Below are positions 30,905 through 39,848 of a stretch of DNA of 64,000 nt, in pieces. Made by a program: the position numbers and the translations under genes. The notes under the pieces are model-generated. The model had not been told where the DNA came from. It searched no databases and saw only the letters and a program-made list of their open reading frames with translations. Origin of the DNA: Erythrobacter litoralis (GTDB lineage: Bacteria > Pseudomonadota > Alphaproteobacteria > Sphingomonadales > Sphingomonadaceae); the NCBI RefSeq assembly GCF_001719165.1, contig NZ_CP017057.1, forward strand, positions 1,054,001 through 1,118,000, written 5' to 3'. Each line of letters opens with the position of its first letter. Within the stretch, counting starts at the first letter, position 1.

Positions 30905-31849
30905 ATGCTAGGCCGGATGGCGAACGCCTCCTTCTGGATGTTCCGCTATCTCGAGCGGGCGGAGAACACCGCGCGCCTGATCGAGGCGGCGCTGCGCATG
31001 GCGCTGACCAAGGATTTCGCCACGGCTGAGGAGGAATGGCGATCGGTCATCGCGACGCTCGGCCTGACCGCGCTCTACGAGATGGAGCACGACGGATATG
31101 ACGGCCCGCGGGTCTGGAATTTCGTGCTGCGCGACCGGGCCAACCCGGCGAGCGTGCGGGCCATGTTCGGGGCGGTGCGCAACAATGCCCGCGCGGCGCG
31201 GACCTGCATTTCGAGCGAGGTCTGGGAAGCGGTCAATGAAAGCTGGATGGAACTCGACCGGATGCTTGCCCGCCCGGTCAGCCAGGGCGCGCTTGGCGAC
31301 GTGGTCACGCTGATCCGCCGCTCGGGGGCGCAGGTTCACGGGGCGGTGGACGGCTCGATGCTCAGGAACGAGGGCTTCCATTTCGCCCGCGCGGGCACGT
31401 TCGTGGAGCGTGGGGAATCGACCGCGCGCATCCTCGACATGAAATATTTCCTGCTGCTGCCCTCGCTTTCCTATGTCGGATCGAGCCTCGATTCCGGGCA
31501 ATGGGATCAGGTGCTGCGTTCGGTCGCCGGGGCGCGTGCATACAGCTGGCTCAATGCCGGAAACATCGATGCCCGCGGCATCGTCGAGTTCCTGGTGCTG
31601 GATGAGCGTTTCCCGCGCAGCCTTGCCTTCTGCCGGCTCGCCCTGCGCCGCACCTTGTCGGCGCTCGCCCGGATGCATGGCCGCGAAGGGCACAGCGACG
31701 AATTGATGGCCGAAGCCGAGGCGCGGTTCGAGGCGCTCACGGTCGATGACGTGTTCGACCGCGGGCTGCACGAATTCCTCGTCGACTTCATGCGCCGCAA
31801 TGCCGCGATCGCCGAGGCGATCATCGACGACTACCGCTTTCTGGCCTAG
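30905..31849 (+). CDS. Alpha-E domain protein (DUF403)
   Basis: A 314-residue all-helical protein opening with the characteristic MLGRMANASFWMFRYLERAE, followed by regular amphipathic helices. Alpha-E proteins almost always accompany a circularly permuted ATP-grasp protein and a transglutaminase. They are proposed to act as a scaffold or partner in peptide synthesis, with no experimentally fixed reaction that I can name. Spacing and strand place it in the same operon as its neighbours. Confidence 0.93.
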   Translation: MLGRMANASFWMFRYLERAENTARLIEAALRMALTKDFATAEEEWRSVIATLGLTALYEMEHDGYDGPRVWNFVLRDRANPASVRAMFGAVRNNARAARTCISSEVWEAVNESWMELDRMLARPVSQGALGDVVTLIRRSGAQVHGAVDGSMLRNEGFHFARAGTFVERGESTARILDMKYFLLLPSLSYVGSSLDSGQWDQVLRSVAGARAYSWLNAGNIDARGIVEFLVLDERFPRSLAFCRLALRRTLSALARMHGREGHSDELMAEAEARFEALTVDDVFDRGLHEFLVDFMRRNAAIAEAIIDDYRFLA

Positions 31850-31858
31850 GCTGCACCC

Positions 31859-32680
31859 ATGCGTCTCTCGATCCGGCACACGACTCACTACGCTTTCAGC
31901 CAGCCGGTGGTGCATGCCTTGCAGCGCCTGCGCCTCACCCCCAAGGAAACGCAGGGCCAGCAGATCCTGCACTGGGACATGGAATACGACAACGCCCATC
32001 CCGAACTTCACTACGACGATCAGAATTTCAACCACGTCACCCTGATTGCCGTCGAACCGGGCGCAAGCACGGTTACGGTCACCTGCCAAGGTGCGGTCGA
32101 GACGCAGGACCATTCCGGTGTCATCGGCCATCATGCCGGACATCTTCCGCTGTGGAGCTTCATGGGGCAGACCCCGCTTACCCGGCCCGGCCCGAAAGTG
32201 CGCGCCCTGATACGCGATCTTCCGGCGCCCGGCGAAGACGACCGGCTGCCCTTCCTCCACGCATTGTCGAACCGCATTCGAGAGGAAGTGTCCTATCAGA
32301 CCGGCGCAACCACCGCGATCACCACCGCCGAGGAAGCCAGCGCCCACGGTTTCGGAGTGTGCCAGGATCATGCCCACATCTTCATCGGTGCCGCGCGCGC
32401 GGCGGACATTCCGGCGCGCTATGTCAGCGGCTACCTGATGATGAACGACCGGATCGAACAGGACGCGACACATGCCTGGGCCGAGGCGCATATCGAGGGG
32501 CTGGGCTGGGTCGGCTTTGACATCTCCAACGGGATCAGCCCCGATCCGCGCTATGTCCGGGTCGCGACGGGGCGCGATTATCGCGACGCCGCACCGCTGA
32601 CGGGGATCAGCTTCGGATCGACCGAGGAATTGCTCACGGTCAATGTCGCGGTTGAACAGCAGAAGCAAGACGAGCAGTAG
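31859..32680 (+). CDS. Transglutaminase-like cysteine peptidase
   Basis: A 273-residue protein with the bacterial transglutaminase N-terminal beta domain (RLSIRHTTHYAFSQPVVHA, residues 2-20) and a transglutaminase core. The complete catalytic triad is visible: Cys168 in FGVCQDHAH, His205 in ATHAWAEA and Asp221 in GFDISNG. Such proteins more often hydrolyse or transfer amide bonds than cross-link. It starts nine bases after the alpha-E stop. Its likely role with the ATP-grasp and Anbu neighbours is to process the same peptide. Confidence 0.93.
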   Translation: MRLSIRHTTHYAFSQPVVHALQRLRLTPKETQGQQILHWDMEYDNAHPELHYDDQNFNHVTLIAVEPGASTVTVTCQGAVETQDHSGVIGHHAGHLPLWSFMGQTPLTRPGPKVRALIRDLPAPGEDDRLPFLHALSNRIREEVSYQTGATTAITTAEEASAHGFGVCQDHAHIFIGAARAADIPARYVSGYLMMNDRIEQDATHAWAEAHIEGLGWVGFDISNGISPDPRYVRVATGRDYRDAAPLTGISFGSTEELLTVNVAVEQQKQDEQ

Positions 32681-32768
32681 GACCGCGCATCGGTGGGAAC
32701 ACCGACCGGTAGAGACAGGCTGCGCGATCTGCGCTAACCGCCCCTCCTCGACAACGGAGACCCCTTGA

Positions 32769-33542
32769 ATGACCTATTGCGTCGGCATGGTGCTCGAACG
32801 CGGCCTTGTCCTGATGAGCGACACCCGCACCAATTCGGGCGTCGACAACATCTCGACCTTTCGCAAAATGTTCCACTGGCAGGTGCCGGGCGAACGCGTG
32901 ATCGCGGTGATGTGCGCGGGCAATCTCGCCACGACACAGGCCGTAATCAGCCAGCTCGAAGAGCGCACCAAGGAGCCCGACGAGCGGGACAATTCGCTGA
33001 TCCGCGGGCGCACCATGTTCAACGTCGCGACGGAGATCGGGCGCTTGCTTCGGTCGACCATCGAAGATGCGCAGCGCAGCAACGGGGAGGCGGGCAAGGG
33101 CCGCTTCACCGCTTCGATGATCCTCGCCGGACAGATCAAGGGCATGCAGCCGCGCCTGTTCATGATCTATCCCGAGGGCAATTTCATCGAAGCGAGCTGG
33201 GACACGCCCTTCTTCCAGATCGGGGAGACGAAGTACGGTCGCCCCATCATCCTGCGCGGCTATGAGCGCGACATGCGTTTCGAGGACGCGGTCAAGCTGC
33301 TGATGGTGAGCTTCGATTCGACCATCAAAGCGAACCTGTCGGTCGGCCTTCCGCTCGACCTGCTGGTGATCGGCAAGGACGAATTCGCCCCGCTTCACCA
33401 GTACCGGGTGACGGGTGACGATGCCTTTTTCGAGACGATCTCGTCGAGCTGGGGGGCAGCGCTGCGCTCCGCGCTCGACGCGCTGCCGTCCTACAGTTTT
33501 GATTCGCCAGGCGGCTCCGAACGTGACCGCGATGTCGATTAG
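32769..33542 (+). CDS. Anbu proteasome-homologue peptidase
   Basis: A 257-residue Ntn-hydrolase fold protein starting MTYCVGMVLERGLVLMSDTR. After removal of Met the N-terminal Thr is residue 1, with Asp17 (SDTR) and Lys32 (FRKM). These are the proteasome-type Thr-Asp-Lys positions. Length and context (ATP-grasp, alpha-E, transglutaminase) identify Anbu, the 'ancestral beta subunit' family, rather than HslV. Anbu assembles into open helical or ring-like particles in the few species studied, and its natural substrate is unknown. CGGAG precedes the ATG. An 88-base gap separates it from the transglutaminase. Confidence 0.92.
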   Translation: MTYCVGMVLERGLVLMSDTRTNSGVDNISTFRKMFHWQVPGERVIAVMCAGNLATTQAVISQLEERTKEPDERDNSLIRGRTMFNVATEIGRLLRSTIEDAQRSNGEAGKGRFTASMILAGQIKGMQPRLFMIYPEGNFIEASWDTPFFQIGETKYGRPIILRGYERDMRFEDAVKLLMVSFDSTIKANLSVGLPLDLLVIGKDEFAPLHQYRVTGDDAFFETISSSWGAALRSALDALPSYSFDSPGGSERDRDVD

Positions 33543-33704
33543 GGACTTCGCTTAGCCCCCTCATTCACCATGAAACGGCGATATCGTATTCGTTTCGGAT
33601 GAATTGGAGGGCGGAATTGCATGGTTTCGGCGTATGGTTAAGCCGGTATTGCTCCGTATCGGGGTAGGTCTCGCGTGAAATACCGGGCGGTCTGTTCAAT
33701 CACG

Positions 33705-34331
33705 ATGGCCATGACACGCAAAGCCTCACTCCACTTCATCGACTCCTCCAGCCGACACCGCGCTGAACTGGCCCGGGTCGGGTTTTCGCTCGGCCACCAT
33801 TCGGAGGTGTACGGCGACATGTCGGAGCTTTCCGTCCACCCGCCGCGCGAAGGGATCATCATAGCCCGCGACACCGCCGAAGAGGGCGGGGTGGCGATGC
33901 TGCTCGAACGATTGAGCCGGCTGGGGATCTGGCTCCCGCTGATCGCGGTCGATTTCCAGCCGAGACCGGGCCGCATCGTCGAGGCGATCAAGGCAGGTGC
34001 GCTCGACTATCTCTCGCTTCCGCTCGACCCCGAACGCTTTGCCCGCTGTCTCACCCGGATAGAGAAGGAGGCCGAGGTATTCGGAGCCCAGCGGCGCCGC
34101 ATGATAGAAGCGCGGGATCGCATCGCGAGCCTTTCCCAGCGCGAGCGCGAAGTGCTCGACTGGCTGGCCGAGGGATCCAGCAACAAGGTGATCGCCCGCG
34201 AGCTCGACATCAGCCCGCGCACGGTGGAGATCCATCGGGCCAACATGATGAGCAAACTCGGCGCCCGTCACTCCGCCGAAGCGGTGCGGCTGAACCTCGA
34301 GGCCAAATTGGAGCCACGCATTCGCGCCTGA
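33705..34331 (+). CDS. LuxR/FixJ-type response regulator with atypical receiver
   Basis: A 208-residue regulator. A receiver-like N-terminal half is followed by a LuxR-type HTH near the C-terminus (SLSQREREVLDWLAEGSSNK, SPRTVEIHRANMMSKLGA). In the receiver a possible phospho-acceptor Asp ends the third strand (GIIIARD), but the usual acidic pair is reduced to one Asp (HFIDSSS) and the conserved Lys before Pro is replaced by Leu (LSLPLD). Phosphorylation may be absent or altered. Starts at GTG 33675, ATG 33705 or ATG 33711 are all possible; none has a strong ribosome site. It follows the Anbu gene by 162 bases. Confidence 0.85.
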   Translation: MAMTRKASLHFIDSSSRHRAELARVGFSLGHHSEVYGDMSELSVHPPREGIIIARDTAEEGGVAMLLERLSRLGIWLPLIAVDFQPRPGRIVEAIKAGALDYLSLPLDPERFARCLTRIEKEAEVFGAQRRRMIEARDRIASLSQREREVLDWLAEGSSNKVIARELDISPRTVEIHRANMMSKLGARHSAEAVRLNLEAKLEPRIRA

Positions 34332-34648
34332 CCGTCCGGAGCCGCACGTGCCTCGCAGCTCCCCCTCAAGGCGATGCAGGTGCGGACGATGGGGGCCTTC
34401 GTCCGTCCCCAGGCCATCTCTCCAGGCCTGTCCGACGGCCCCGACCCGAGCGGGTTGAGATTGGCCCGCCGGTTTCGATCTGGCCGCCTTTTTCCGGGCG
34501 TTCTTCCCGAGCGGGCGGATAGGTGTAGTGATCGAAGGATGGGCGCCGTTTGCGCGCCGGTGCATCCGACTTGGGGTCGAAGGCGGAATTGCCGACCGGC
34601 ATAGCCCGCCGCCTTCATCCCAGGGCGGCTGGCCTTTTGGCCGGAAGC
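34332..34648. other. Gap between convergent regulator and extensin-like gene
   Basis: This 317-base stretch carries no recognised gene. The only candidate is the weak minus-strand frame at 34366-34602, listed separately. A short GGCC-AAAA-GGCC hairpin at about 34630-34643 follows the extensin-like stop codon but is too small to call a terminator. Confidence 0.4.
34366..34602 (-). CDS. Possible small basic protein, doubtful
   Basis: A 78-residue frame rich in Arg, Pro and Gly (MPVGNSAFDPKSD... with FDHYTYPP in the middle). It sits 46 bases after the extensin-like gene on the same strand. Codons in the first two-thirds lean toward G/C third positions, though less than clear genes here, and the bias decays toward the 3' end. 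There is no good ribosome-binding site and no domain. It could be a real small gene or the degraded end of one. Confidence 0.25.
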   Translation of the reverse strand: MPVGNSAFDPKSDAPARKRRPSFDHYTYPPAREERPEKGGQIETGGPISTRSGRGRRTGLERWPGDGRRPPSSAPASP

Positions 34649-35395
34649 CTAGCGGCAGAAGCGGGGGCCGGTTCCTTCAAGGTGGAAATGGTCGCGATGG
34701 GCGGCGTTGTATTCCGGGCCAAGCACCGTGCCGAACCTCTTGCAGGCGCTGCGGTGGACGATCCTCAGGAATTCGCGCTCGGCGGCCGTTCCGCCGTCCC
34801 AGTCGCGGTCCAGCACGATCCTGCGGCCATCCTCCAGCACGAATCCCGAAACGTCGATCGCCTCGGCCCGGGCGTGGGCCGAACGGCGATCGGTGCCCGC
34901 GACATTGCGGCAGGCATAGCTACCCATGGTTTCGATCCGGGCGAGTGGACTGCCAAGAATCTGCCGGGCAGCGCGGTCGACGCCGAACCGCGCCCATTCG
35001 CTGAATGCCTTGGCAGTCCCGCACTTAACGGGCCCAAGATTGCTGACACTCAAAAGGCCGTCGTCGCCCGACAGCGCCGAAAGGCGGACGGTTCCGAGCT
35101 GATGGCAACCGGGGCCGGCATAGGTATCTGGCAGAGGGTCGAAACGGGTCCCCGTCTCTCCCAGATCGGCAAGGCAGCCCGCCGCCTCTCCCTCACTGCG
35201 ATAGCCGCGCGGGGTCGAGGCCAGCCGGTTCGAGGACCGATCGATGGGGGAAGGTGACCTGGCGCGTGATGGCCCGCTCTTGGCGCCGTAAGCGGCACCG
35301 CCTGGCGACGGTACCAGAGATCCGCATCCGGCAAGGGCCAATGCACAGAGCGCGACCGCCATCGTCCGGGTCAGGGTTACCTTGCGATTCATCAT
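34649..35395 (-). CDS. Extensin-like domain lipoprotein
   Basis: A 248-residue protein with a lipobox (LALAGCGS, Cys near residue 24), a Ser/Arg/Pro linker and an extensin-like domain: LSNLGPVKCGTAKAFSEW, GSYACRNVAGT, SAHARAEAIDVSGF and a C-terminal HRDHFHLEGTGPRFCR. The His/Asp/Cys pattern of this domain resembles D-Ala-D-Ala carboxypeptidase-like (VanY/MepA fold) metal sites, so a peptidoglycan role is plausible; this is inference. Two adjacent ATGs (35395 and 35392) are equally possible starts. Confidence 0.85.
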   Translation of the reverse strand: MMNRKVTLTRTMAVALCALALAGCGSLVPSPGGAAYGAKSGPSRARSPSPIDRSSNRLASTPRGYRSEGEAAGCLADLGETGTRFDPLPDTYAGPGCHQLGTVRLSALSGDDGLLSVSNLGPVKCGTAKAFSEWARFGVDRAARQILGSPLARIETMGSYACRNVAGTDRRSAHARAEAIDVSGFVLEDGRRIVLDRDWDGGTAAEREFLRIVHRSACKRFGTVLGPEYNAAHRDHFHLEGTGPRFCR

Positions 35396-35506
35396 TAAAA
35401 ACTATCGCCCAGATGAGCTTAATGTAGGCCGAAGGGGCATCGTTAATGCCCGCGTTACCATTTCTCGCGTCTTCGGCGCTGCGGTCTGCGACGAGGTGGG
35501 ATGGAT

Positions 35507-35896
35507 TCAGGGCAGCCGGTCCTCGACCTGCTCCCACAGTTCGATCTTCACCCCGTTCGGGTCGAGTATCCAGGCGAACTTGCCGTAACCCTCGTCCGCC
35601 TTGTCGAGAACTTTCACCTTCGCCTTTTCCAGCTTCTTGAGGAAGCCGTCGAGATCGTGAACCCTTAGGTTGATCATGAACCCATTCTTTCCCGGCTTAA
35701 TGTAGCTGTCGTCCTCGAAATGGCTGATCAGTGAATAGGGATGCGCCATCGGTTCGGCCTCCCAGTCGAATTGCGGCCCATAGGGCCCGTCGACCCCCAG
35801 CACCTCGCGGTACCATTCGCGCGTCGCCGCGGGATCCTTAACCCGGTAGAACACGCCGCCAAGGCCCGTCACACGCGCTTCGCCCTTATCGCTCAT
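35507..35896 (-). CDS. VOC-family (glyoxalase/bleomycin-resistance fold) protein
   Basis: A 129-residue protein forming one pair of beta-alpha-beta-beta-beta modules. GGVFYRVKDPAATREWYREVLG opens the first (core FYRVKDPAATREWY), and FAWILDPNGVKIELWE closes the second with the metal-ligand Glu. Reaction unknown. It starts 102 bases downstream of the putP stop codon on the same strand. Confidence 0.88.
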   Translation of the reverse strand: MSDKGEARVTGLGGVFYRVKDPAATREWYREVLGVDGPYGPQFDWEAEPMAHPYSLISHFEDDSYIKPGKNGFMINLRVHDLDGFLKKLEKAKVKVLDKADEGYGKFAWILDPNGVKIELWEQVEDRLP

Positions 35897-35998
35897 CCTT
35901 TCCTCCCGTCTTGTCCGTGGAGGAGAGAGTGCATGACGGATGGCTGCTTGGGAAGGGCGCGTTGCGGCCCGGCCCGACAGGCGCCCGGGACACAGGTG

Positions 35999-37486
35999 CT
36001 ATTCGGCCGGGGCCCGGGCGCGGGTTTCGGCGCTTTGCGTGGTCGCCTTGCTGACCGCGACAATCGCGATCCATGCGGCGATGAAGCCGGGAACGATCTC
36101 GTACAGGCCTTCGCCACCAAGGAAACTCGCATTCCATTCCAGCGCGATCCATGTGCCCGCGACCACGGCGCCCGTGACGAGACCGGCGACCGCGCCTGCT
36201 CCTGTCATCCCGCGCCACGTAAGGGCAAGGATGACGAGCGGACCGAAAGCGGCACCGAACCCGGCCCAGGCATTGGCGACTAGGCCGAGCACCTCGCTGG
36301 TCGGGTCGCTGGCGATGACGATGGCCGCTACCGCGACCAGCGCAACGCAGATCCGGCCGACGTTCACCGCCTCCCGCTCGCTCGCATTCTTGCGCAGGAA
36401 AAGGCGGTAGAAATCCTCGGTCAGGGACGAGGACGAGACAAGAAGTTGTGAGGAAATCGTGCTCATGATCGCGGCAAGAAGCGCTGCAAACAGGAAGCCC
36501 GTCACGGCCGGGTGGAACAACAGGTCGGCGAGGACGATGAAGATCGTCTCGGGATCGTCGACCACCAGCCCGTTGCGCTCCGCATAGGCTCGCCCGGCCA
36601 ATCCCATGCCGAGCGCGCCTGCCAGCGAGATGCCCATCCAGGTCAGCCCGACATTGCGCGCGGTCTTGACCTTCTCGACCGTATCGATCGCCATGAATCG
36701 CACGATGATGTGGGGCTGTCCGAAATAGCCGAGTCCCCATGTCACCGCGCTGATGAAGCCGAGGAAGGTGAGCCCCTCGGTAAGACTGAGGAAGCCTTCA
36801 ACCGGCACTTCGGAAAGCGATTCGCCTCCATCGCCGCCGCTGCCGAACATCACCACGAGCGGCATGACGACAAGCGCGACCATCATGATCACGCCCTGTA
36901 CGAAATCGGTCAGGCTGACCGCGAGAAATCCGCCGATCATCGTGTAGGCGAGCACGATGCCGGCCGTGATGACGATCCCGAGCATGTAGTCGCTCATGCC
37001 GACATTCGGCAGCAGCCCGGCAAAGGCGGTCTCGAACAGCTTGCCTCCGCCGACCAGTCCCGCAGCGGTGTAGACGGTGAAGAAGACCACGATCACGATC
37101 GCCGAGACGACGCGCAGGGTAGTGCCCTGGCTCGGGAAGCGATTGGCGAGGAATTGCGGAATTGTCAGCGCATTGCCGTAGCTCTCGGTCTGTTCGCGCA
37201 GGCGCGGGGCGACGATGATCCAGTTGGCGACAGCGCCGAGGAAGAGACCGATCCCGATCCACGCCTCGACCAGCCCTGCGGCATAGAGCGCGCCCGGCAG
37301 GCCCAGCAGCAGCCAGCCCGACATGTCGGAAGCGCCTGCCGACAGCGCGGCGACAGCGGGGGGCAGGTTGCGTCCGGCGAGCAGATAGCCTTCCGAATCC
37401 TCGGTCGATTTCTTCCACGCGTAGAGGCCGATGCCGAGCATCGCGATGAAATAGACGGCGAGTGAAGCGAGCGTTGCGGTTTCCAT
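35999..37486 (-). CDS. putP: Sodium/proline symporter
   Basis: A 495-residue sodium:solute symporter with about 13 membrane helices. PutP landmarks include AGRNLPPAVAALSAGASDMSGW in helices 1-2, GFLAVSLTDFVQG in helix 5, and AIMSTISSQLLVSSSSLTEDFY (core STISSQLLVSSSSLTEDF), the sodium-site helix. The last is the hallmark of PutP within the SSS family. It imports L-proline with sodium. The start at 37486 fits the usual N-terminus. Confidence 0.92.
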   Translation of the reverse strand: METATLASLAVYFIAMLGIGLYAWKKSTEDSEGYLLAGRNLPPAVAALSAGASDMSGWLLLGLPGALYAAGLVEAWIGIGLFLGAVANWIIVAPRLREQTESYGNALTIPQFLANRFPSQGTTLRVVSAIVIVVFFTVYTAAGLVGGGKLFETAFAGLLPNVGMSDYMLGIVITAGIVLAYTMIGGFLAVSLTDFVQGVIMMVALVVMPLVVMFGSGGDGGESLSEVPVEGFLSLTEGLTFLGFISAVTWGLGYFGQPHIIVRFMAIDTVEKVKTARNVGLTWMGISLAGALGMGLAGRAYAERNGLVVDDPETIFIVLADLLFHPAVTGFLFAALLAAIMSTISSQLLVSSSSLTEDFYRLFLRKNASEREAVNVGRICVALVAVAAIVIASDPTSEVLGLVANAWAGFGAAFGPLVILALTWRGMTGAGAVAGLVTGAVVAGTWIALEWNASFLGGEGLYEIVPGFIAAWIAIVAVSKATTQSAETRARAPAE

Positions 37487-37671
37487 GTTGCAGGTGCGTA
37501 ACAAGCCCGCTGCGTCATGGCCACAGCAGCAGTCAAATTCGCAAGGATTGCCAACAGGGACCGGCAAGACGCTGAAAATGTTTCACAGCGCACCCCTTTC
37601 GGGAAACTATGCTGCGCCTGCGAAGAGATGCTCCGTGGCCTAGGCGGGACGGCCCGAGCGGCGAAGGTGCC

Positions 37672-39528
37672 TCAGGCGTCCTTCTTGCGGCGCGCCTTCT
37701 TGCGTTCGTGCGGGTCGAGGATCGCCTTCCTCAGCCGGATCGATTTCGGCGTCACTTCGACCATTTCGTCGTCGTCGATATAGGCGATCGCCTGCTCGAG
37801 GCTCATCCGGCGCGGCGGGGTAAGGCGGATCGCATCGTCCTTGCCGGAGCTGCGGATATTGGTGAGCTGCTTCGACTTCAGCGGGTTGACCTCGAGGTCG
37901 TCGGGCTTGGCGTTTTCGCCGATCACCATGCCTTCGTAGATCCGCGTCTGCGGCGCGATGAACAATTCGCCGCGTTCCTCGAGCGCATTGAGAGCATAGG
38001 CCACGGCCTCGCCGTCGCTGTTCGAGATGAGCACGCCGTTGATCCGGCCCTCGATGGGGCCCTTGTAGGGGCCGTATTTTTCGAACAACCGGTTCATGAT
38101 CCCCGTCCCTCGCGTGTCGGACAGGAATTCGCCGTGATAGCCGATCAGCCCGCGTGACGGCGCGGAGAAGGTGATGCGGGTCTTGCCCTGCCCCGAGGGG
38201 CGCATTTCGGTGAGGTCGGCCTTGCGGCGCTGCATCTTCTCGACGACCGTGCCGGAATGTTCGTCGTCGACGTCGATGACGACGGTCTCATAGGGCTCCA
38301 TGCGTTGCCCGTCTTCCTCGCGGAACAGCACGCGGGGGCGGGAAATGCCCAGTTCAAAACCTTCGCGGCGCATCGTCTCGATGACGACGCCCAATTGCAA
38401 TTCGCCGCGCCCGGCGACTTCGAAACTGTCCTTGTCCTCGCTCTCTGTGACGCGGATCGCGACATTGGTCTCGGCCTCGCGCATCAAGCGGTCGCGAATG
38501 AGGCGGCTCGTCACCTTGTCGCCCTCACGTCCGGCAAGCGGGCTGTCATTGACCGCAAAGCGCATGGCGAGCGTCGGAGGATCGATCGGCTGGGCAGCGA
38601 TCGGCTCGCTCACTGCCGGATCGGCGATCGTGTTCGCGACGGTCGCCTTCTCCAGCCCCGCAAGGGCGATGATGTCGCCGGCTTTCGCGCTCTCGACCGG
38701 GACGCGTTCGAGCCCGCGGAAGGAAAGCAGCTTGGTCGCGCGGCCCGTTTCGACGACATTGCCTTCGCGGTCGATCGCGTGGATCGGATCGTTGACCTTG
38801 ATCGTGCCCGACTGGACCCGGCCGGTCAGCACGCGGCCCATGAAATTGTCCCGGTCGAGCAAGGTCGCAAGGAAGCTGAACTTGCCGCCGGTATCGAGAT
38901 CGGGCGCGGGGACGTGGCTCACGATCAGCTCGAACAGCGGCTCGAGGCTGCCTTCGCGAGCATTCTCGTCCGGGCTCGCATATCCATCGCGCCCGCTCGC
39001 GAAAAGCGAGGGGAAGTCGAGCTGTTCGTCGGAGGCATCGAGGCTGGCGAAAAGATCGAAGACCTCGTCGAGCACTTCCTGCGGGCGGCCGTCGGGCCGG
39101 TCGATCTTGTTGACGATGACGATGGGCTTGAGGCCGAGAGCGAGCGCCTTGCCGGTCACGAACTTTGTCTGCGGCATCGCGCCTTCGGCGCTGTCGACCA
39201 GCAGGATGACACCGTCGACCATGCTGAGAATGCGCTCGACCTCAGCCCCGAAATCGGCGTGGCCGGGCGTGTCGACGATGTTGATCTGGGTGGTCTCGCC
39301 GCCGCCCTTCGGCGTCCATTCGACGCTGGTGCACTTGGCGAGGATGGTGATCCCGCGTTCCTTTTCGAGATCGCCCGAATCCATTGCGCGTTCGTCCACA
39401 CGCTGGTTCTCGCGGAACGTGCCGGACTGGCGAAACAGCTGGTCCACGAGCGTCGTCTTGCCGTGGTCGACATGGGCGATGATCGCCACGTTCCTGAGGG
39501 ACCGGGGGCCGGTGGGAGAGGCGGACAT
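37672..39528 (-). CDS. typA: Ribosome-associated GTPase TypA/BipA
   Basis: A 618-residue translational GTPase. G1 is HVDHGKTT at residues 19-26, the switch region has EKERGITIL, G3 is DTPGH at 86-90 and G4 is NKID at 140-143. Elongation-factor domains and the BipA C-terminal domain (RGLIGYHGEFLSDTRGTG) follow. It binds the ribosome and affects assembly and stress responses. The C-terminus ends in a lineage-specific basic tail (HERKKARRKKDA). Single gene, divergent from the TonB-dependent receptor. Confidence 0.95.
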   Translation of the reverse strand: MSASPTGPRSLRNVAIIAHVDHGKTTLVDQLFRQSGTFRENQRVDERAMDSGDLEKERGITILAKCTSVEWTPKGGGETTQINIVDTPGHADFGAEVERILSMVDGVILLVDSAEGAMPQTKFVTGKALALGLKPIVIVNKIDRPDGRPQEVLDEVFDLFASLDASDEQLDFPSLFASGRDGYASPDENAREGSLEPLFELIVSHVPAPDLDTGGKFSFLATLLDRDNFMGRVLTGRVQSGTIKVNDPIHAIDREGNVVETGRATKLLSFRGLERVPVESAKAGDIIALAGLEKATVANTIADPAVSEPIAAQPIDPPTLAMRFAVNDSPLAGREGDKVTSRLIRDRLMREAETNVAIRVTESEDKDSFEVAGRGELQLGVVIETMRREGFELGISRPRVLFREEDGQRMEPYETVVIDVDDEHSGTVVEKMQRRKADLTEMRPSGQGKTRITFSAPSRGLIGYHGEFLSDTRGTGIMNRLFEKYGPYKGPIEGRINGVLISNSDGEAVAYALNALEERGELFIAPQTRIYEGMVIGENAKPDDLEVNPLKSKQLTNIRSSGKDDAIRLTPPRRMSLEQAIAYIDDDEMVEVTPKSIRLRKAILDPHERKKARRKKDA

Positions 39529-39848
39529 GGAAATGGGCTTTCGAAGAGGGTCTGGAGGCGGGCCGGCCTGCTGTCATGCGCTGGCCTTGCCCTTGTTCGC
39601 GCGCCTTAGGCAGCGCACGGGGCAAAAGCAAACGAAACCGGGCTGGCGCCGTGATGCGCCGCGCATGGAAAAGTGTGACTCGCCTGCAACAATTTCCCGA
39701 TTTGCCCGGGGAAGTGAAGGCGTTCCTGCTTGTCGCGACACCCGTGCTCGCCTATCAGCCTTGCCCATCAGCTCGGCGGAAGCGCGGTTTGGGACGCGTA
39801 TTCCAGCAACAGGCCGGGCCTGAGAGGGTTCAAGAGAGAGGAACTTCC
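39529..39848. other. Intergenic region between typA and the TonB-dependent receptor
   Basis: This 320-base divergent region must hold the promoters of typA and the receptor. The receptor's reading frame is open across most of it, back to 39576, but that translation has neither local codon bias nor signal-sequence character. I see no inverted repeat or riboswitch-like structure strong enough to name. Confidence 0.4.

Noticed and set aside
39576..39848. Upstream extension of the TonB-dependent receptor
   Set aside because: The translated segment is Arg/Cys/Pro-rich and lies before an evident signal peptide beginning at 39849.
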